Source: Tetmemena sp. SeJ-2015 (taxonomy: Eukaryota > Ciliophora > Spirotrichea > Sporadotrichida > Oxytrichidae). Taken from it: a stretch of 10,676 nucleotides of DNA. Shown here piece by piece: positions 1 to 7,474 of the stretch (positions within the stretch are counted from its first letter, which is position 1; each line of letters opens with the position of its first letter). The stretch spans positions 1-10,676 of the forward strand of contig JAJKFJ010015256.1 in NCBI GenBank assembly GCA_027382625.1. The letters are read 5' to 3'. The notes beneath the pieces were generated by a model. That model made no database searches, was not told where the DNA came from, and saw only the letters and a list, made by a program, of their open reading frames with translations. The position numbers were made by a program, and so were the translations under genes.

Positions 1-122
1 AGGAATAAGTTGGATCAGTCGTATTTATATATTTAATTTCTGATTTTTAACTAATGTAAATTGATCATTAATTTTTGATTTAATTTAACAATCTCCTAAT
101 TTTCATTAAATTCCTACCTATA
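1..122. other. AT-rich non-coding leader
   Basis: Strongly AT-rich DNA with no reading frame that looks coding under either the standard or the TAR=Gln code. It lies directly before the first candidate start codon (123) and probably holds a 5' UTR, promoter or germline spacer. No telomere repeat is seen, so a macronuclear chromosome end cannot be placed here. Confidence 0.4.
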
Positions 123-1170
123 ATGATGACTGGCTCCTCCAACTTCACCGCCAATGATTCATCGATCCATCTTATCAATGTATGCTTAGACATGTGCATA
201 TTTTGCATTGCTTAATCAGAACTGTGAATGTCAACGAGAGGAACAAAACGCAGTTTGTCCGAACGATTCCCCTCAAGTATCAGAGCAACTTCAAAAGCTA
301 GCAATCTCCAAGTACTTTCACTTTGGAAGTGCAATTTAAGAAATAGCCAAACGCCTTCAATTCAGACACTTCTCAATCTATGTTTAATTAAATTTGGTAA
401 TCTACTTGCGAGTAGAACTAGCAAGCAAGCTAGATCTTTTTCCATCAGGCTGAAGTTTACAGCCAGAGGAATTGCGATCGAGCTCAAAATCATGACTTTT
501 GTCATCTTAAAATTATACTTACAAAGATATATACTTTATATAATAAAATTGGGGAATCCTCGCAAACGTCTTCTTTAGCTACCCCTTTGTCCAGTATTTT
601 TAAAACTCTTCATAATAAATTTTTTTTGGCTTGTATGGGGGACCAAATTCCCTCAGAAACAAGGAAGAGTCAATCTCTCTCGACCCATCGAAGACAGACT
701 AAAAATCTTTAAAATCGAACTGAGAGGCCGAAAAATAAGATCAATGAAAATATGAGAAATGGCTTGATGACTATTGCTAGTCAATCTTTTGAGATAAATA
801 GATAATATGTAATTTTAAATCTCAAGAAGAGAGTCTGCTAAACATTTTAAATGCTCATAATTGTGAATTCATCACTAATTTATAATGTGGGTGAGATTTG
901 ACGGACTAAGTTTATCTGATGCTAAAGATAAGTAGAACCGATTAAAGGCCATAAAATTGAGGTGAGTACTAAAAGAGACCTTATCTAATGCTGAATGATA
1001 TCACAACAATCTTGATTACAAGGCTCTCACTACTTTGTTTGCAGCTGTGAATTAAACAACCCCTAAATTATTAATTTGCTTTGACTTAATTATCCCACTC
1101 TCAAATCTCTTCGGTATCGCGAAATAAATTCCATTACAGATCATTCATTGTCAGAGGAGCTGATTAAATA
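123..1170 (+). CDS. Unrecognised protein, N-terminal MDS series (may be the 5' part of the following gene)
   Basis: I do not recognise the product. From tandem ATGs at 123/126 the reading is 123-179, an intron, then 220 onward, with TAA/TAG as Gln and frame changes repaired at small direct repeats: AATCTA (375/399), AGC (420/428), AAAAT (486/545), TTTGA (788/897), an intron at 962-1044, and TTAATT (1071/1086). Every step lands in the only good downstream frame. The protein is hydrophilic: a Cys-containing start (NCECQREEQNAVC), an amphipathic helix-like stretch near 280-360, a basic Ser/Arg/Lys-rich part at 640-760, and readings such as DAKDKQNRLKAIKL and LRYREINSITDHSLSEELI. Frame 2 continues to a TGA at 1277-1279 that overlaps the next candidate ATG, so the end is unclear: either the gene stops there, or an unresolved IES between about 1170 and 1275 joins it to the next block as one protein. 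Coding nature is moderately supported; function is unknown. Confidence 0.5.
180..219 (+). other. Intron, GT-AG, 40 nt
   Basis: Starts GTATGC and ends AATCAG. Phase 0; it joins the ATG-initiated frame 0 to the frame-1 block beginning NCECQ. Without removal frame 0 meets TGA at 225-227. Confidence 0.6.
375..398 (+). other. Candidate IES, 24 nt, pointer AATCTA
   Basis: AATCTA occurs at 375-380 and 399-404 around an AT-rich insert. Removing 24 nt keeps frame 1 and deletes a stretch that translates to hydrophobic residues. Because the frame is unchanged, the support is only the repeat and the base composition. Confidence 0.4.
420..427 (+). repeat. 8-nt insertion or very short IES, pointer AGC
   Basis: AGCAAGCAAGC carries AGC at 420 and 428. 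Dropping 8 nt moves frame 1 to frame 0, as needed to continue into RSFSIRLKFTARGIAIEL. A tandem-repeat length error or an allelic indel would look the same. Confidence 0.35.
486..544 (+). other. IES, 59 nt, pointer AAAAT
   Basis: AAAAT at 486-490 and 545-549 brackets a strongly AT-rich insert. Excision shifts frame 0 to frame 2 and gives the continuous reading GIAIELKIGESSQTSSL. An AT-rich interior, matched repeats and frame repair agree. Confidence 0.6.
788..896 (+). other. IES, 109 nt, pointer TTTGA
   Basis: TTTGA at 788-792 and 897-901. Removal shifts frame 2 to frame 0, avoids the frame-2 TGA at 899, and joins MTIASQSF to DGLSLSDAKDKQ. The insert is AT-rich. Confidence 0.6.
962..1044 (+). 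other. Probable intron, GT-AG, 83 nt
   Basis: 5' site GTGAGT, 3' end TTTGCAG, phase 2. Frame 0 would meet TGA at 963-965. Splicing joins KAIKL to SCELNNP in frame 2. An alternative 3' AG at 1021-1022 leads quickly to a stop. Confidence 0.5.
1071..1085 (+). other. Short IES, 15 nt, pointer TTAATT
   Basis: TTAATT at 1071-1076 and 1086-1091. Excision removes an in-frame TGA (1082-1084) without changing frame and gives NNPQIINYPTLKSLRYREI. Confidence 0.5.
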
Positions 1171-1275
1171 GTAGATTCTCATATGTTTATTCTTAAGAAT
1201 TCATAGAATAAAACAACAATTCTATATCATTTTTTAACAAAGAAAGCAATTAAGCTTATAATTCTTATCAAAATT
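1171..1275 (+). other. Unresolved AT-rich junction
   Basis: AT-rich sequence between a good frame-2 reading upstream (HSLSEELIKQ) and a good frame-1 reading downstream. A repeat whose spacing is 2 mod 3 would be needed to join them, and I found none that is convincing. ATTCTTA at 1189 and 1261 has spacing 72 and leads to a stop. It could be an IES inside one gene or a short spacer between two genes. Confidence 0.3.
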
Positions 1276-4200
1276 ATGATGAACCCAAATTTATACACCA
1301 ATGAAAACAAACTGCAGCTTCTGTAGAATGGCTAACCAAAGACTTACCTAATCCAAGAGAGTAGCAACCCAGTTAAGTCGCAACATTTTAAAATGAGTGC
1401 ATCTGTAACTGGGGTGCAGAATTCAAACAGACATCAGAAAACTACAGGTCAAATTTCACCTGAAAGGGATTCTCATCCTTTGAATCATTTAATTACAAAT
1501 TGTTATTAAAATTTACTTAAGAAGACATCCCTGAAGTGTTAACTGACATGATGTCTCTGATAATTTCAGATTGAGCAAGGCCAACAGGGAAGCTTTGAAT
1601 TAGAGTTCTGAGCTTGTCAAATCAGGGAGACTTTCTAAGCTGAAGAATAGCGAAAGAGATGTAAGTTAAACTCTCATTCTATTAACAATGAATGGTTTAG
1701 ATTGCTTAGATGAGTGCGAGGTTTCAGTCCAGTTATTTGAGTACCAAGCCATCAAAGCTAGGTGGAGTGAACGATATCTAAATCTAATTATCTATTAGAT
1801 AGTCTTCACTTCTAGTCCTGCCAAGGAGGCTTGGGCCTAAGATGCAAATCATCATCAGAGGGGAGAAGTAGCAAACTTTCACAGAAGGAATGCTGAGAAT
1901 CTAGAGTAAAAGAACTCTTCTCAAATAAGCTAGTTCGAATATCTAAGAAATTAGATGAAATTTTTCTTCCCTAATCTTAGAAACTCAGAAGTATTGGCAT
2001 CATGTAGCCTCTTCAAGAGGATAAGATACACAAATATGCATTAAGAAGCATATATTTTTATCCAATATGAATAATAATTTTCGATTTGTGGAGTGAACGA
2101 CTCAACAAATTTTTCTGTGAACAACGTGACTTAATACAATTCCAATATGGGGGCAATCTCAAACAACGTCTTCATTTCTAATTGAAGGAGAGAGAGAGTA
2201 TGTTTTAAGTTATCTGCTAGTTCGAGAACTACGTGGCTGGCTCTAACATAGATAGAGATATAACTACTGCAGGCGTGAGTGAGATGGGCCGCCCAATCAA
2301 CATCAGAGAAATGCTGCAAGTTGGCACAGCACTCCCTGGCCAAAGAGTCAAAGCCTACAAGTAGACGCAGCTTTAATCAGCTGAAGATTAGAATCACGAA
2401 TTTAGGAGAGATGGTTTTCAGGGAAGGAAAGATCTACAAGAACAGGAAGTAAACGATGGTAGAAGCGACATGGCTGGAGGCTTTCACTACAAGAATCCCA
2501 AGACTGCAGTTGCAGGAGCCAGATAGCACCTCAATCGAAGTATTGGCTCTTCATAAATATTCTACCTCTTCAAGAGGATAAGCCAACTGGCGATATGAAG
2601 ACAAAACTTCTGAGGCTGAACTAAAGTTCCCACCTCGGCAACCTATCATAAAACTCTAGAGAGTTGTCATCCATCTGTAATAAATTTTCCCTTTCAAGTT
2701 AAATATTCTTAGTTAAAGCAGGATTTTTCCACGATGAGACGAGCTCTTTCCTCCAAGGTGATCAGCATAACCATAAAGTGAACTATAATAATTTTCAACT
2801 CAATCAATAAAAGAACCTCTCTATGAGTAAGATTTGACTTGAATAGTTGCTGTGTTCTAAACTAAGATTAATGATGTGTGTAGGGAATTCGCAAGAGAAA
2901 GATAAGAGCTTGATATTCTCCAAGAATTACTAAATTATTAAACATGACTATCAATCAATTGTATCATCTAAATGATGAGCAATATCGGATAGAGGGTGGG
3001 GAAGCTCAAAAGCCAGAGTAAAAAGAGAAGAGCGATTTCACTTCTCACAGGAGACCCAAACAGTTCTTACCTTCTCAAATATGGACAAGAACCGCTGCAA
3101 GTAGATAGCACAGAACCCATAGAGTCTGATGAGATAAGCAGGATCATAAACGCCAATTATAAATCCAAGGATAAAGATGATAGCAATGTGAATTTGTTTT
3201 TATCGTGTGTGATTTTCCTTTTGTCAATTTAATAATGAGGATTTCTCTGGAAAGAATGGAAACAAGAACGAGAGTAAAACGCCAGGATATATGAAGCCCA
3301 CTAAGAGTACTACAACTAGGGGTCAGTTGGTGGAAGGCATGGGTGGAATTCAGAAGTTGATTGAGGAATTCCCTAAGATCCAAGTAGACCACAGAATCAT
3401 CGAACAATCATACTGCATTAATTAAAGATGTCACTTTTATTTATTGATTGATGAATGGCTAAACGATACTTTGAATGACGCTGAGCACTATAAGTTGCCA
3501 GGCTGCTTGCTGAAGTCAGACTATCAGAATCCTATCACTCGATATGGTCTTGACCGCATGACCCTTACGAATGCAGGCATCCCCAATGATGAGGTGAACC
3601 ACCTTTACAGGGCTATGTTTGTTTACTCCGTCGGTTTCTTCAATCTAGTGAAAGCAATTGTGGAGCAGACCAAAGAAGTCTATTTAAGAGGAGATATTGG
3701 CAGCACTGGCAGAGAAACCAGCAAGAAGCATGTCACAAAGTTCAGCATAGTGACTGCTGTGTGGCGAGTGTTCTAGATCCTGCTGGAGTACACCTACAGA
3801 TCGGACTACCAACTCCTCATCAACAAAAGTAACTTATCGTAGTCTAAAATAGGATTTAGTTCAGGATGATTTCAAGATCGAGAGAGAGCTCAAGGAGCTA
3901 GAATTTGCGGAGATGGTCAAATCTCATGAAGCAAAAATAGTCTTATTTGTTTTTGTTTCAACTTTATATTTAGCCAAGGAGAAGAGACTTCAAGAGATGA
4001 TAAAAACCATGAAGGATGAGCTGGAGCAGGTGCAGCAGGAGAAGCTGAAAGAGTACCAAATGAGGGTCAAGCTGGAGGAGGAGCTCCTCAAGAACCAGAA
4101 GACGCACGAGGACGAAGTCAACCTCCGCCTGCGCTTTGAGGAGAAGCTGAACAATCTCCACGCCTACAACAGAATCACCAACTAGAATCTGTCCACCACT

Positions 4201-7200
4201 AAGTTCGAGCTAGAGCACGTATCTTAAGTATAAGGAGACCTGACAATAGTAAACAAACAACTCACTATAGACCTCACTAACGAGCGAGTTAAGTCTTAGT
4301 CTCTTGAGCAGAAACTACTCTACACTGAGGACAAAGTGCAGCTGCTGATGAACGACATGAACGAGAAGCAGAAGCACAACGAGAGACTGCTGCAGGAGTT
4401 GAGTGAGTTCATCGACAAGTACGAGCTAGCCAACTACAAGTATACCACCGCAGAGAAGGACCTTCAGAACGAGAAACTCCAAATCGACAAGCTAGATATC
4501 GAACTGCGTCTATCTATATGAGTAGATTTTTATTCATTAGTCACACAAAGCAACTGCAGGAGCACTACAAGAAGAACTACGACGAGTCCAAGATGTAGAA
4601 CTCAACCCTAAACGAGCGACTCACAGAGTTGACTATCAAGTATCAGCAAATGCACCACGAACTCTCAGTCTACAGGCAGCAGAATGTGGGCATCACCACC
4701 CATGAGAATTAGAAACAGGAGCAGATAGATGGCCTGAAGGAGGAGAACAAGTTCCTGAACGAGAAGATAAAGCAGCTGGAGAACACTTTATCCTAGGAGA
4801 GAGCGAGGCAGCAACTTCTAGAGCACGATCTGAATACGGTGAAGATAGACCATGAGCTTGCTGTGTCCAAGGTGGAGAAGATCAACAAGGCCAGGAACGA
4901 CGCAGAGAACAAGATGAAGGAGAAGACGCAGCAACTCAGACTCACCGAGGTCAAGCTGCACGACAGGGAAGACCAGATAACCAAGGGCCACAGGAAGCTA
5001 CACGATCTAGACGAGAAGATTCTAGACTTGGAAAAGACCAATACCCAGCTAGAAAAGGATAAAGCCAACCTCAGGATTGATCATAAATGTTGGAGAATAA
5101 ATCATTAACACCTATTTATTGAGTATGAGTCAGTGAAGCGCTAATTAAATGACAAGCTGCATTCTATGGAAGAGCTTTTGAAAGCAGAGAAAGACTTAAG
5201 ACTCGGTTGGTAGGAGCGGTACGAGCGCGAGTCCAAAGCCCTCTCTTAGCAGAATCTGGAGATGATGGAGCTACGAACTAAAATGGCTGAGTAGGAGAGC
5301 AGAATGCGCCACATGCTTTTGGAAAGAGGGAGCGACCGTGCCCAGATAGAATAGTTGTCCCTGCACAAGAAAGAGTCCCTGGACTAGATAAATAGGTACC
5401 TAGTGAAGTGTGAGATGCTGGAGAAGGATATTTATGCTTTGAGGGAGGTAGGGAAGTACTTTGAGCAGCTGAAGGATAAGGAGCACTTTGGACTGCATCT
5501 CAAAATTGGGGAGATGAAGGCAGAGAGGACCAAGCTTGAAATGTGGGGAGAGGAACTGTGGACGAAGCTGGGCTACTCAGTTGACATAGAGATGAATCAA
5601 AGATCTGAGATTCTTAGACTTAATGTTGTGGTAGAAGAAAAAAAAGTAGAGATTGAAAAGCTGAATGAGACTGCTAAAGAGAGAGAGGCAGAGATTGCAA
5701 CTTTGAAGGAAAAGATAGAGAACTAAGATGTTGAAGCCACCACTTCTAGAAGCTCCTATCAAGTTCTTAAACAAAGGCTTGCCTCAAAGGAAACTAACAT
5801 AGAGGAACTTAAAAAGCAAGTAGCCGAGATCTACAAAGAGAGTGCTAGCATGGAAGCTGAATTGCGAGAGAAGAAAAGAATAAACTTGAATTAAGGTATT
5901 AGAGCAAGTTGCAATCACTTATTGGTTTAATTGAGATGCTTGAGCTAGAAATAGTTAAGCTGAAGTAAGAATTTATAAAGGAGACTACTGAAACCAGCAC
6001 ACAAGCTGGTGGAAACTACCCCATAGTCAACTAAGAGATTTAGTGCCAGCTTTTGAACCCAGTCAAAAAGGAAAGCGCAGTTTCAGTTCCCCCTCCAGTT
6101 CACTATAATCCACCCAAGTAGCCCAAGAATGACTTAGAAAAGTATGAATAGCAGAAGTTGCAAAAGGCAAAAAAGAAGCAGTAGGAGAGGGAGTCCTTAC
6201 TCTAAACTTCAAAGTTGATGAATCAGCTCTAGTCAAGATTTGACATAAACGGGTTGTCTAGCTCGCAGATGCTCAGAAGGCAAACTGAGGTCAACACTCC
6301 CACTACAAACAGTGTCAATCGCCTCAAAGATGTCAACTAACTTTAAAGGATTTTTTAGAAATCAATTTAAATCTTTACTTTAGGGAGCCACTGAGAATTC
6401 TAGATCACTTCTCTCTGGGTCAAATACTCCGACAAAGTCGATTCATCAGTACGCTTAGAGTTCTATGAATGTAGTGAAGCAAGTTTCCGACATCCTCAAT
6501 AATAAGGTGACCTCTGGGCTCACAGCTTTGAAAAATCAAGCAATGAAGCATCCCCATCTTAGTGCGATGAATGCAGCCTACTTAATCAGCTCAATAAGAT
6601 TATTGTGTGTTATAATATATTTGCAGGCTCAATAGATGAGGTGAATAACGCAAGTGGAAACGACATTTCAGAAACTGGGTCGAGTCTAAAACCAATGTTC
6701 AACTCGCACCAAACTGTACAGAAGAATCTTGCTGGCTCTAATATGTCACTTGGAGAATCAAGCAACCCCAAACGAGTATTCAGGCTTAGCAACGGGCAGT
6801 ACCATGAAAGCCAATACCCCTCCACTATCTATTTCCAATATTCTACATAGTTCAATCATGCAGCTAAATGAAGGATAGGAGGAAGGTTTCGAAGTAGAGA
6901 GTATAGCAGTTGACGATGACGATGCTGCTGTAATGAGTAGCCACGGTCAAGTTAAAGTATCCTCGCACAATCTTAAGAATAATAACACCACAACTTTCAA
7001 CATTCTCTAAGATTAAATTCGAAAAGACAACTCATCTCAAATCAGATAAGCAGATCAAAATATACCCAATCATCTGCAGCAACGAATGCTAAATCTGTCT
7101 TCAGCTACTCCTTCTGACTTAACTGCCTCCAAAATTTAATCACCCAAGTATCAGTAATCTTAGTTGACCACTTAAAGAGCGGCTGCTGTTGCTTAAAACA

Positions 7201-7265
7201 AGCAAAAGCAAGACAAGAAAGAGAAAAAGTAGATTAAATCAATGCTTAGGAGCGCCTTTTCTTGA
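1276..7265 (+). CDS. Large coiled-coil protein, interrupted and partly scrambled germline gene
   Basis: I do not recognise the family. Tandem ATGs at 1276/1279 open a frame that, after removal of the IESs and introns listed separately and reordering of one block, runs to TGA at 7263-7265. The retained length is 5,046 nt, an exact multiple of three, giving about 1,680 residues. Region by region: 1276-2826 is S/T/N/Q-rich low complexity; 2978-3416 is basic or charged (KLKSQSKKRRAISLLTGD); 3447-3828 is a globular helical stretch (GLDRMTLTNAGIPNDEVNHL, then LYRAMFVYSVGFFNLVKAI); 3862-5990 is heptad-like E/K/Q/L coiled coil; 6000-6330 has a Pro-rich linker (PPPVHYNPPKQPK) and a KKKQQERES segment; 6390-7265 is Ser/Asn/Gln-rich and disordered with a basic end. 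Many Gln are TAG/TAA. A structural, cytoskeletal or ciliary role is inferred only from the coiled coil. The C-terminus is uncertain: just before the TGA, a 1- or 4-nt change at the T run would open another frame to TGA at 7396-7398. The 123-1170 block may be its N-terminus. Confidence 0.75.
1487..1510 (+). other. Candidate IES, 24 nt, pointer ATTTA
   Basis: ATTTA at 1487-1491 and 1511-1515 around an insert that is almost wholly A/T. The frame is unchanged by removal, which joins DSHPLNH to LLKKTSLK. Supported by repeat and composition only. Confidence 0.45.
1536..1569 (+). other. Intron, GT-AG, 34 nt
   Basis: Starts GTGTTA and ends TTTCAG, phase 2. Splicing moves frame 1 to frame 2, bypasses the frame-1 TGA at 1549-1551, and joins KKTSLK to LSKANREALNQSSEL. 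Confidence 0.55.
1661..1709 (+). other. Intron, GT-AG, 49 nt
   Basis: Consensus GTAAGT start and GCTTAG end, phase 0. It joins KLKNSERD (frame 2) to MSARFQSSYLSTKPSKLGG (frame 0), whose Ser/Thr-rich character matches the following segment across the first scrambled pointer. Confidence 0.6.
1775..1987 (+). other. IES between scrambled segments 1 and 3 (213 nt)
   Basis: The sequence between the first copy of the 13-bp pointer and the 38-nt segment. It is less AT-rich than the other IESs, and frame 2 stays open through it (for example SSPAKEAWAQDANHH). No flanking repeats tie it to the gene, so I treat it as eliminated. Confidence 0.5.
1988..2025 (+). other. Misplaced 38-nt MDS (scrambled segment 3)
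   Basis: It consists of an 11-bp pointer, 9 unique bases and an 18-bp pointer, so most of the segment is pointer. It belongs between 2547 and 2583 in the mature gene and supplies the residues SIGIMQPLQEDK. Confidence 0.8.
2026..2087 (+). other. IES between scrambled segments 3 and 2 (62 nt)
   Basis: Very AT-rich spacer between the 18-bp and 13-bp pointers, with no coding character. Confidence 0.7.
2168..2220 (+). other. Intron, GT-AG, 53 nt
   Basis: Starts GTCTTC and ends CTGCTAG, phase 0. It contains the frame-2 TGA at 2183-2185. Splicing joins NSNMGAISNN to FENYVAGSNIDRDI. A 23-nt alternative with GTATGT at 2198 would leave that TGA in place. Confidence 0.5.
2548..2564 (+). other. 17-nt spacer between scrambled segments 2 and 4
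   Basis: Only 17 unique nucleotides lie between the second copies of the 11-bp and 18-bp pointers. It is AT-rich. Confidence 0.7.
2827..2883 (+). other. Intron, GT-AG, 57 nt
   Basis: Starts GTAAGA and ends GTGTGTAG, phase 1. It contains the frame-0 TGA at 2835-2837. Splicing joins QKNLSM to RNSQEKDK in the same frame. Confidence 0.6.
2906..2976 (+). other. IES, 71 nt, pointer GAGC
   Basis: GAGC at 2906-2909 and 2977-2980 flanks an AT-rich insert. Excision moves frame 0 to frame 2 and joins NSQEKDKS to NIGQRVGKLKSQSKKRR. Otherwise frame 0 ends at TGA 2973-2975, and the downstream block would need its own start at ATG 2972. The pointer is short, so two adjacent genes cannot be fully excluded. 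Confidence 0.55.
3185..3233 (+). other. IES (49 nt, pointer AATG) or 52-nt intron
   Basis: AATG at 3185-3188 and 3234-3237. Excision takes frame 2 to frame 0, giving KDDSNEDFSGKNGNK. A GT-AG intron at 3188-3239 also restores the frame and gives DDSN-DFSG. The insert is T-rich and includes a TGA. Confidence 0.6.
3417..3446 (+). other. Candidate IES, 30 nt, pointer ATT
   Basis: An AT-rich 30-nt stretch between ATT at 3417 and ATT at 3447. Frame 0 is kept. Removal joins IIEQSYC to IDEWLNDTLNDAEH. The 3-bp pointer is weak evidence. Confidence 0.35.
3829..3859 (+). other. Intron, GT-AG, 31 nt
   Basis: Starts GTAACT and ends ATTTAG, phase 1. It moves frame 0 to frame 1 and avoids TGA at 3867-3869. 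It joins SDYQLLINK to IQDDFKIERELKELE. Confidence 0.6.
3938..3970 (+). other. IES, 33 nt, pointer TAG
   Basis: TAG at 3938-3940 and 3971-3973 around a T-rich insert that would put a hydrophobic stretch in the middle of a charged coiled coil. Removal keeps the frame and gives KSHEAKIAKEKRLQEM. Reading it as an intron to TTTAG breaks the frame, which favours the IES. Confidence 0.6.
4502..4551 (+). other. IES, 50 nt, pointer AACTGC
   Basis: AACTGC at 4502-4507 and 4552-4557. Excision moves frame 1 to frame 0, removes the TGA at 4519-4521, and restores the heptad reading IDKLDIELQEHYKKNYDESK. No GT-AG intron gives a consistent frame here. Confidence 0.85.
5076..5117 (+). other. IES, 42 nt, pointer ATTGA
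   Basis: ATTGA at 5076-5080 and 5118-5122. Frame is unchanged; removal deletes a Cys/Trp/His-containing break and restores the coiled-coil reading KANLRIEYESVKRQLNDKL. Confidence 0.75.
5871..5880 (+). repeat. Tandem AAGAA, 5-nt frame break
   Basis: AAGAA is repeated back to back. Keeping one copy moves frame 0 to frame 2 and gives ELREKNKLELRYQSKLQSL. It may be an extremely short IES (pointer only), an indel or a sequencing error. Confidence 0.45.
6341..6377 (+). other. IES (37 nt, pointer CTTTA) or 52-nt intron
   Basis: CTTTA at 6341-6345 and 6378-6382. Excision moves frame 2 to frame 0: RLKDVNQLQGATENSRS. A GT-AG intron at 6332-6383 gives the same frame with RLKD-GATENS. The two readings cannot be told apart by sequence alone. 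Confidence 0.6.
6589..6626 (+). other. IES, 38 nt, pointer GCTCAATA
   Basis: An 8-bp repeat at 6589-6596 and 6627-6634. Excision moves frame 0 to frame 2 and joins MNAAYLISSI to DEVNNASGNDISETG. A GT-AG intron reading in the same place breaks the frame. Confidence 0.85.
6764..6770 (+). other. 7-nt frame break, possible tiny IES (AAC)
   Basis: AAC at 6764 and 6771. Removing 7 nt moves frame 2 to frame 0 and gives LGESSNEYSGLATGSTMK. A single-base indel anywhere from 6740 to 6800 would also do, so the exact site is uncertain. Confidence 0.35.
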
Positions 7266-7474
7266 AGCAACAAATATCTATGAAAGTTAACAAGAAGAAG
7301 AATAAGCTAGAATTCAACAGCAGCGTTATTATATTTATTTCTTGCAAGAGACAAATTTTAATGGAGTCTCAAGAATTCAATTTTCATAATTAGAATGATT
7401 TATAGCTAAAATCCATTATCATACTATTTTACTTACACTATAACTATTTCTCAAAATTTATGAACATTACTTTT
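7266..7474. other. Convergent intergenic gap
   Basis: AT-rich DNA between the two stop codons. The first 60 bases are purine-rich and open in more than one frame (for example EATNIYESQQEEEQARIQQQ, ending at TGA 7396-7398), so they may be extra C-terminal coding of the + gene. The rest looks like back-to-back 3' UTRs. No telomere repeat or clear chromosome-end signal is seen. Confidence 0.5.

Larger units (their letters stand above)
1762..2582 (+). other. Scrambled MDS block, germline order 1-3-2-4
   Basis: Three long direct repeats lie in a staggered order that only makes sense as scrambled pointers. GTGGAGTGAACGA (13 bp) is at 1762-1774 and 2088-2100. GAAGTATTGGC (11 bp) is at 1988-1998 and 2537-2547. 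CCTCTTCAAGAGGATAAG (18 bp) is at 2008-2025 and 2565-2582. The reading order is: segment 1 ends at 1774; segment 2 is 2088-2547; segment 3 is 1988-2025; segment 4 starts at 2565. The ordered reading is in frame at every join: KPSKLGGVND to STNFSVNN, then RQHLNRSIG to IMQPLQEDK, then PTGDMKTKLLRLNQSS. All segments are in the same orientation. In linear order the frames end at TGA soon after the repeats. Confidence 0.85.

Noticed and set aside
2131..2343. Standard-code 70-residue ORF on the minus strand
   Set aside because: Shadow of the + strand segment 2 coding and its intron; no family resemblance, and the + reading is supported by pointer joins.
3940..3973. 34-nt GT-AG intron
   Set aside because: Splicing it would break the coiled-coil frame; the TAG pointer reading (33 nt) keeps it.
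4793..5068. Ser/Leu-rich minus-strand ORF
   Set aside because: Antisense of a Glu/Lys-rich coiled coil, which commonly yields open Ser/Leu-rich frames.
5871..5890. Programmed +1 frameshift as in Euplotes (AAA-TAA)
   Set aside because: The shift site lacks an in-frame AAA-TAA, and TAA is a sense codon here; the 5-nt tandem repeat explains the frame change.
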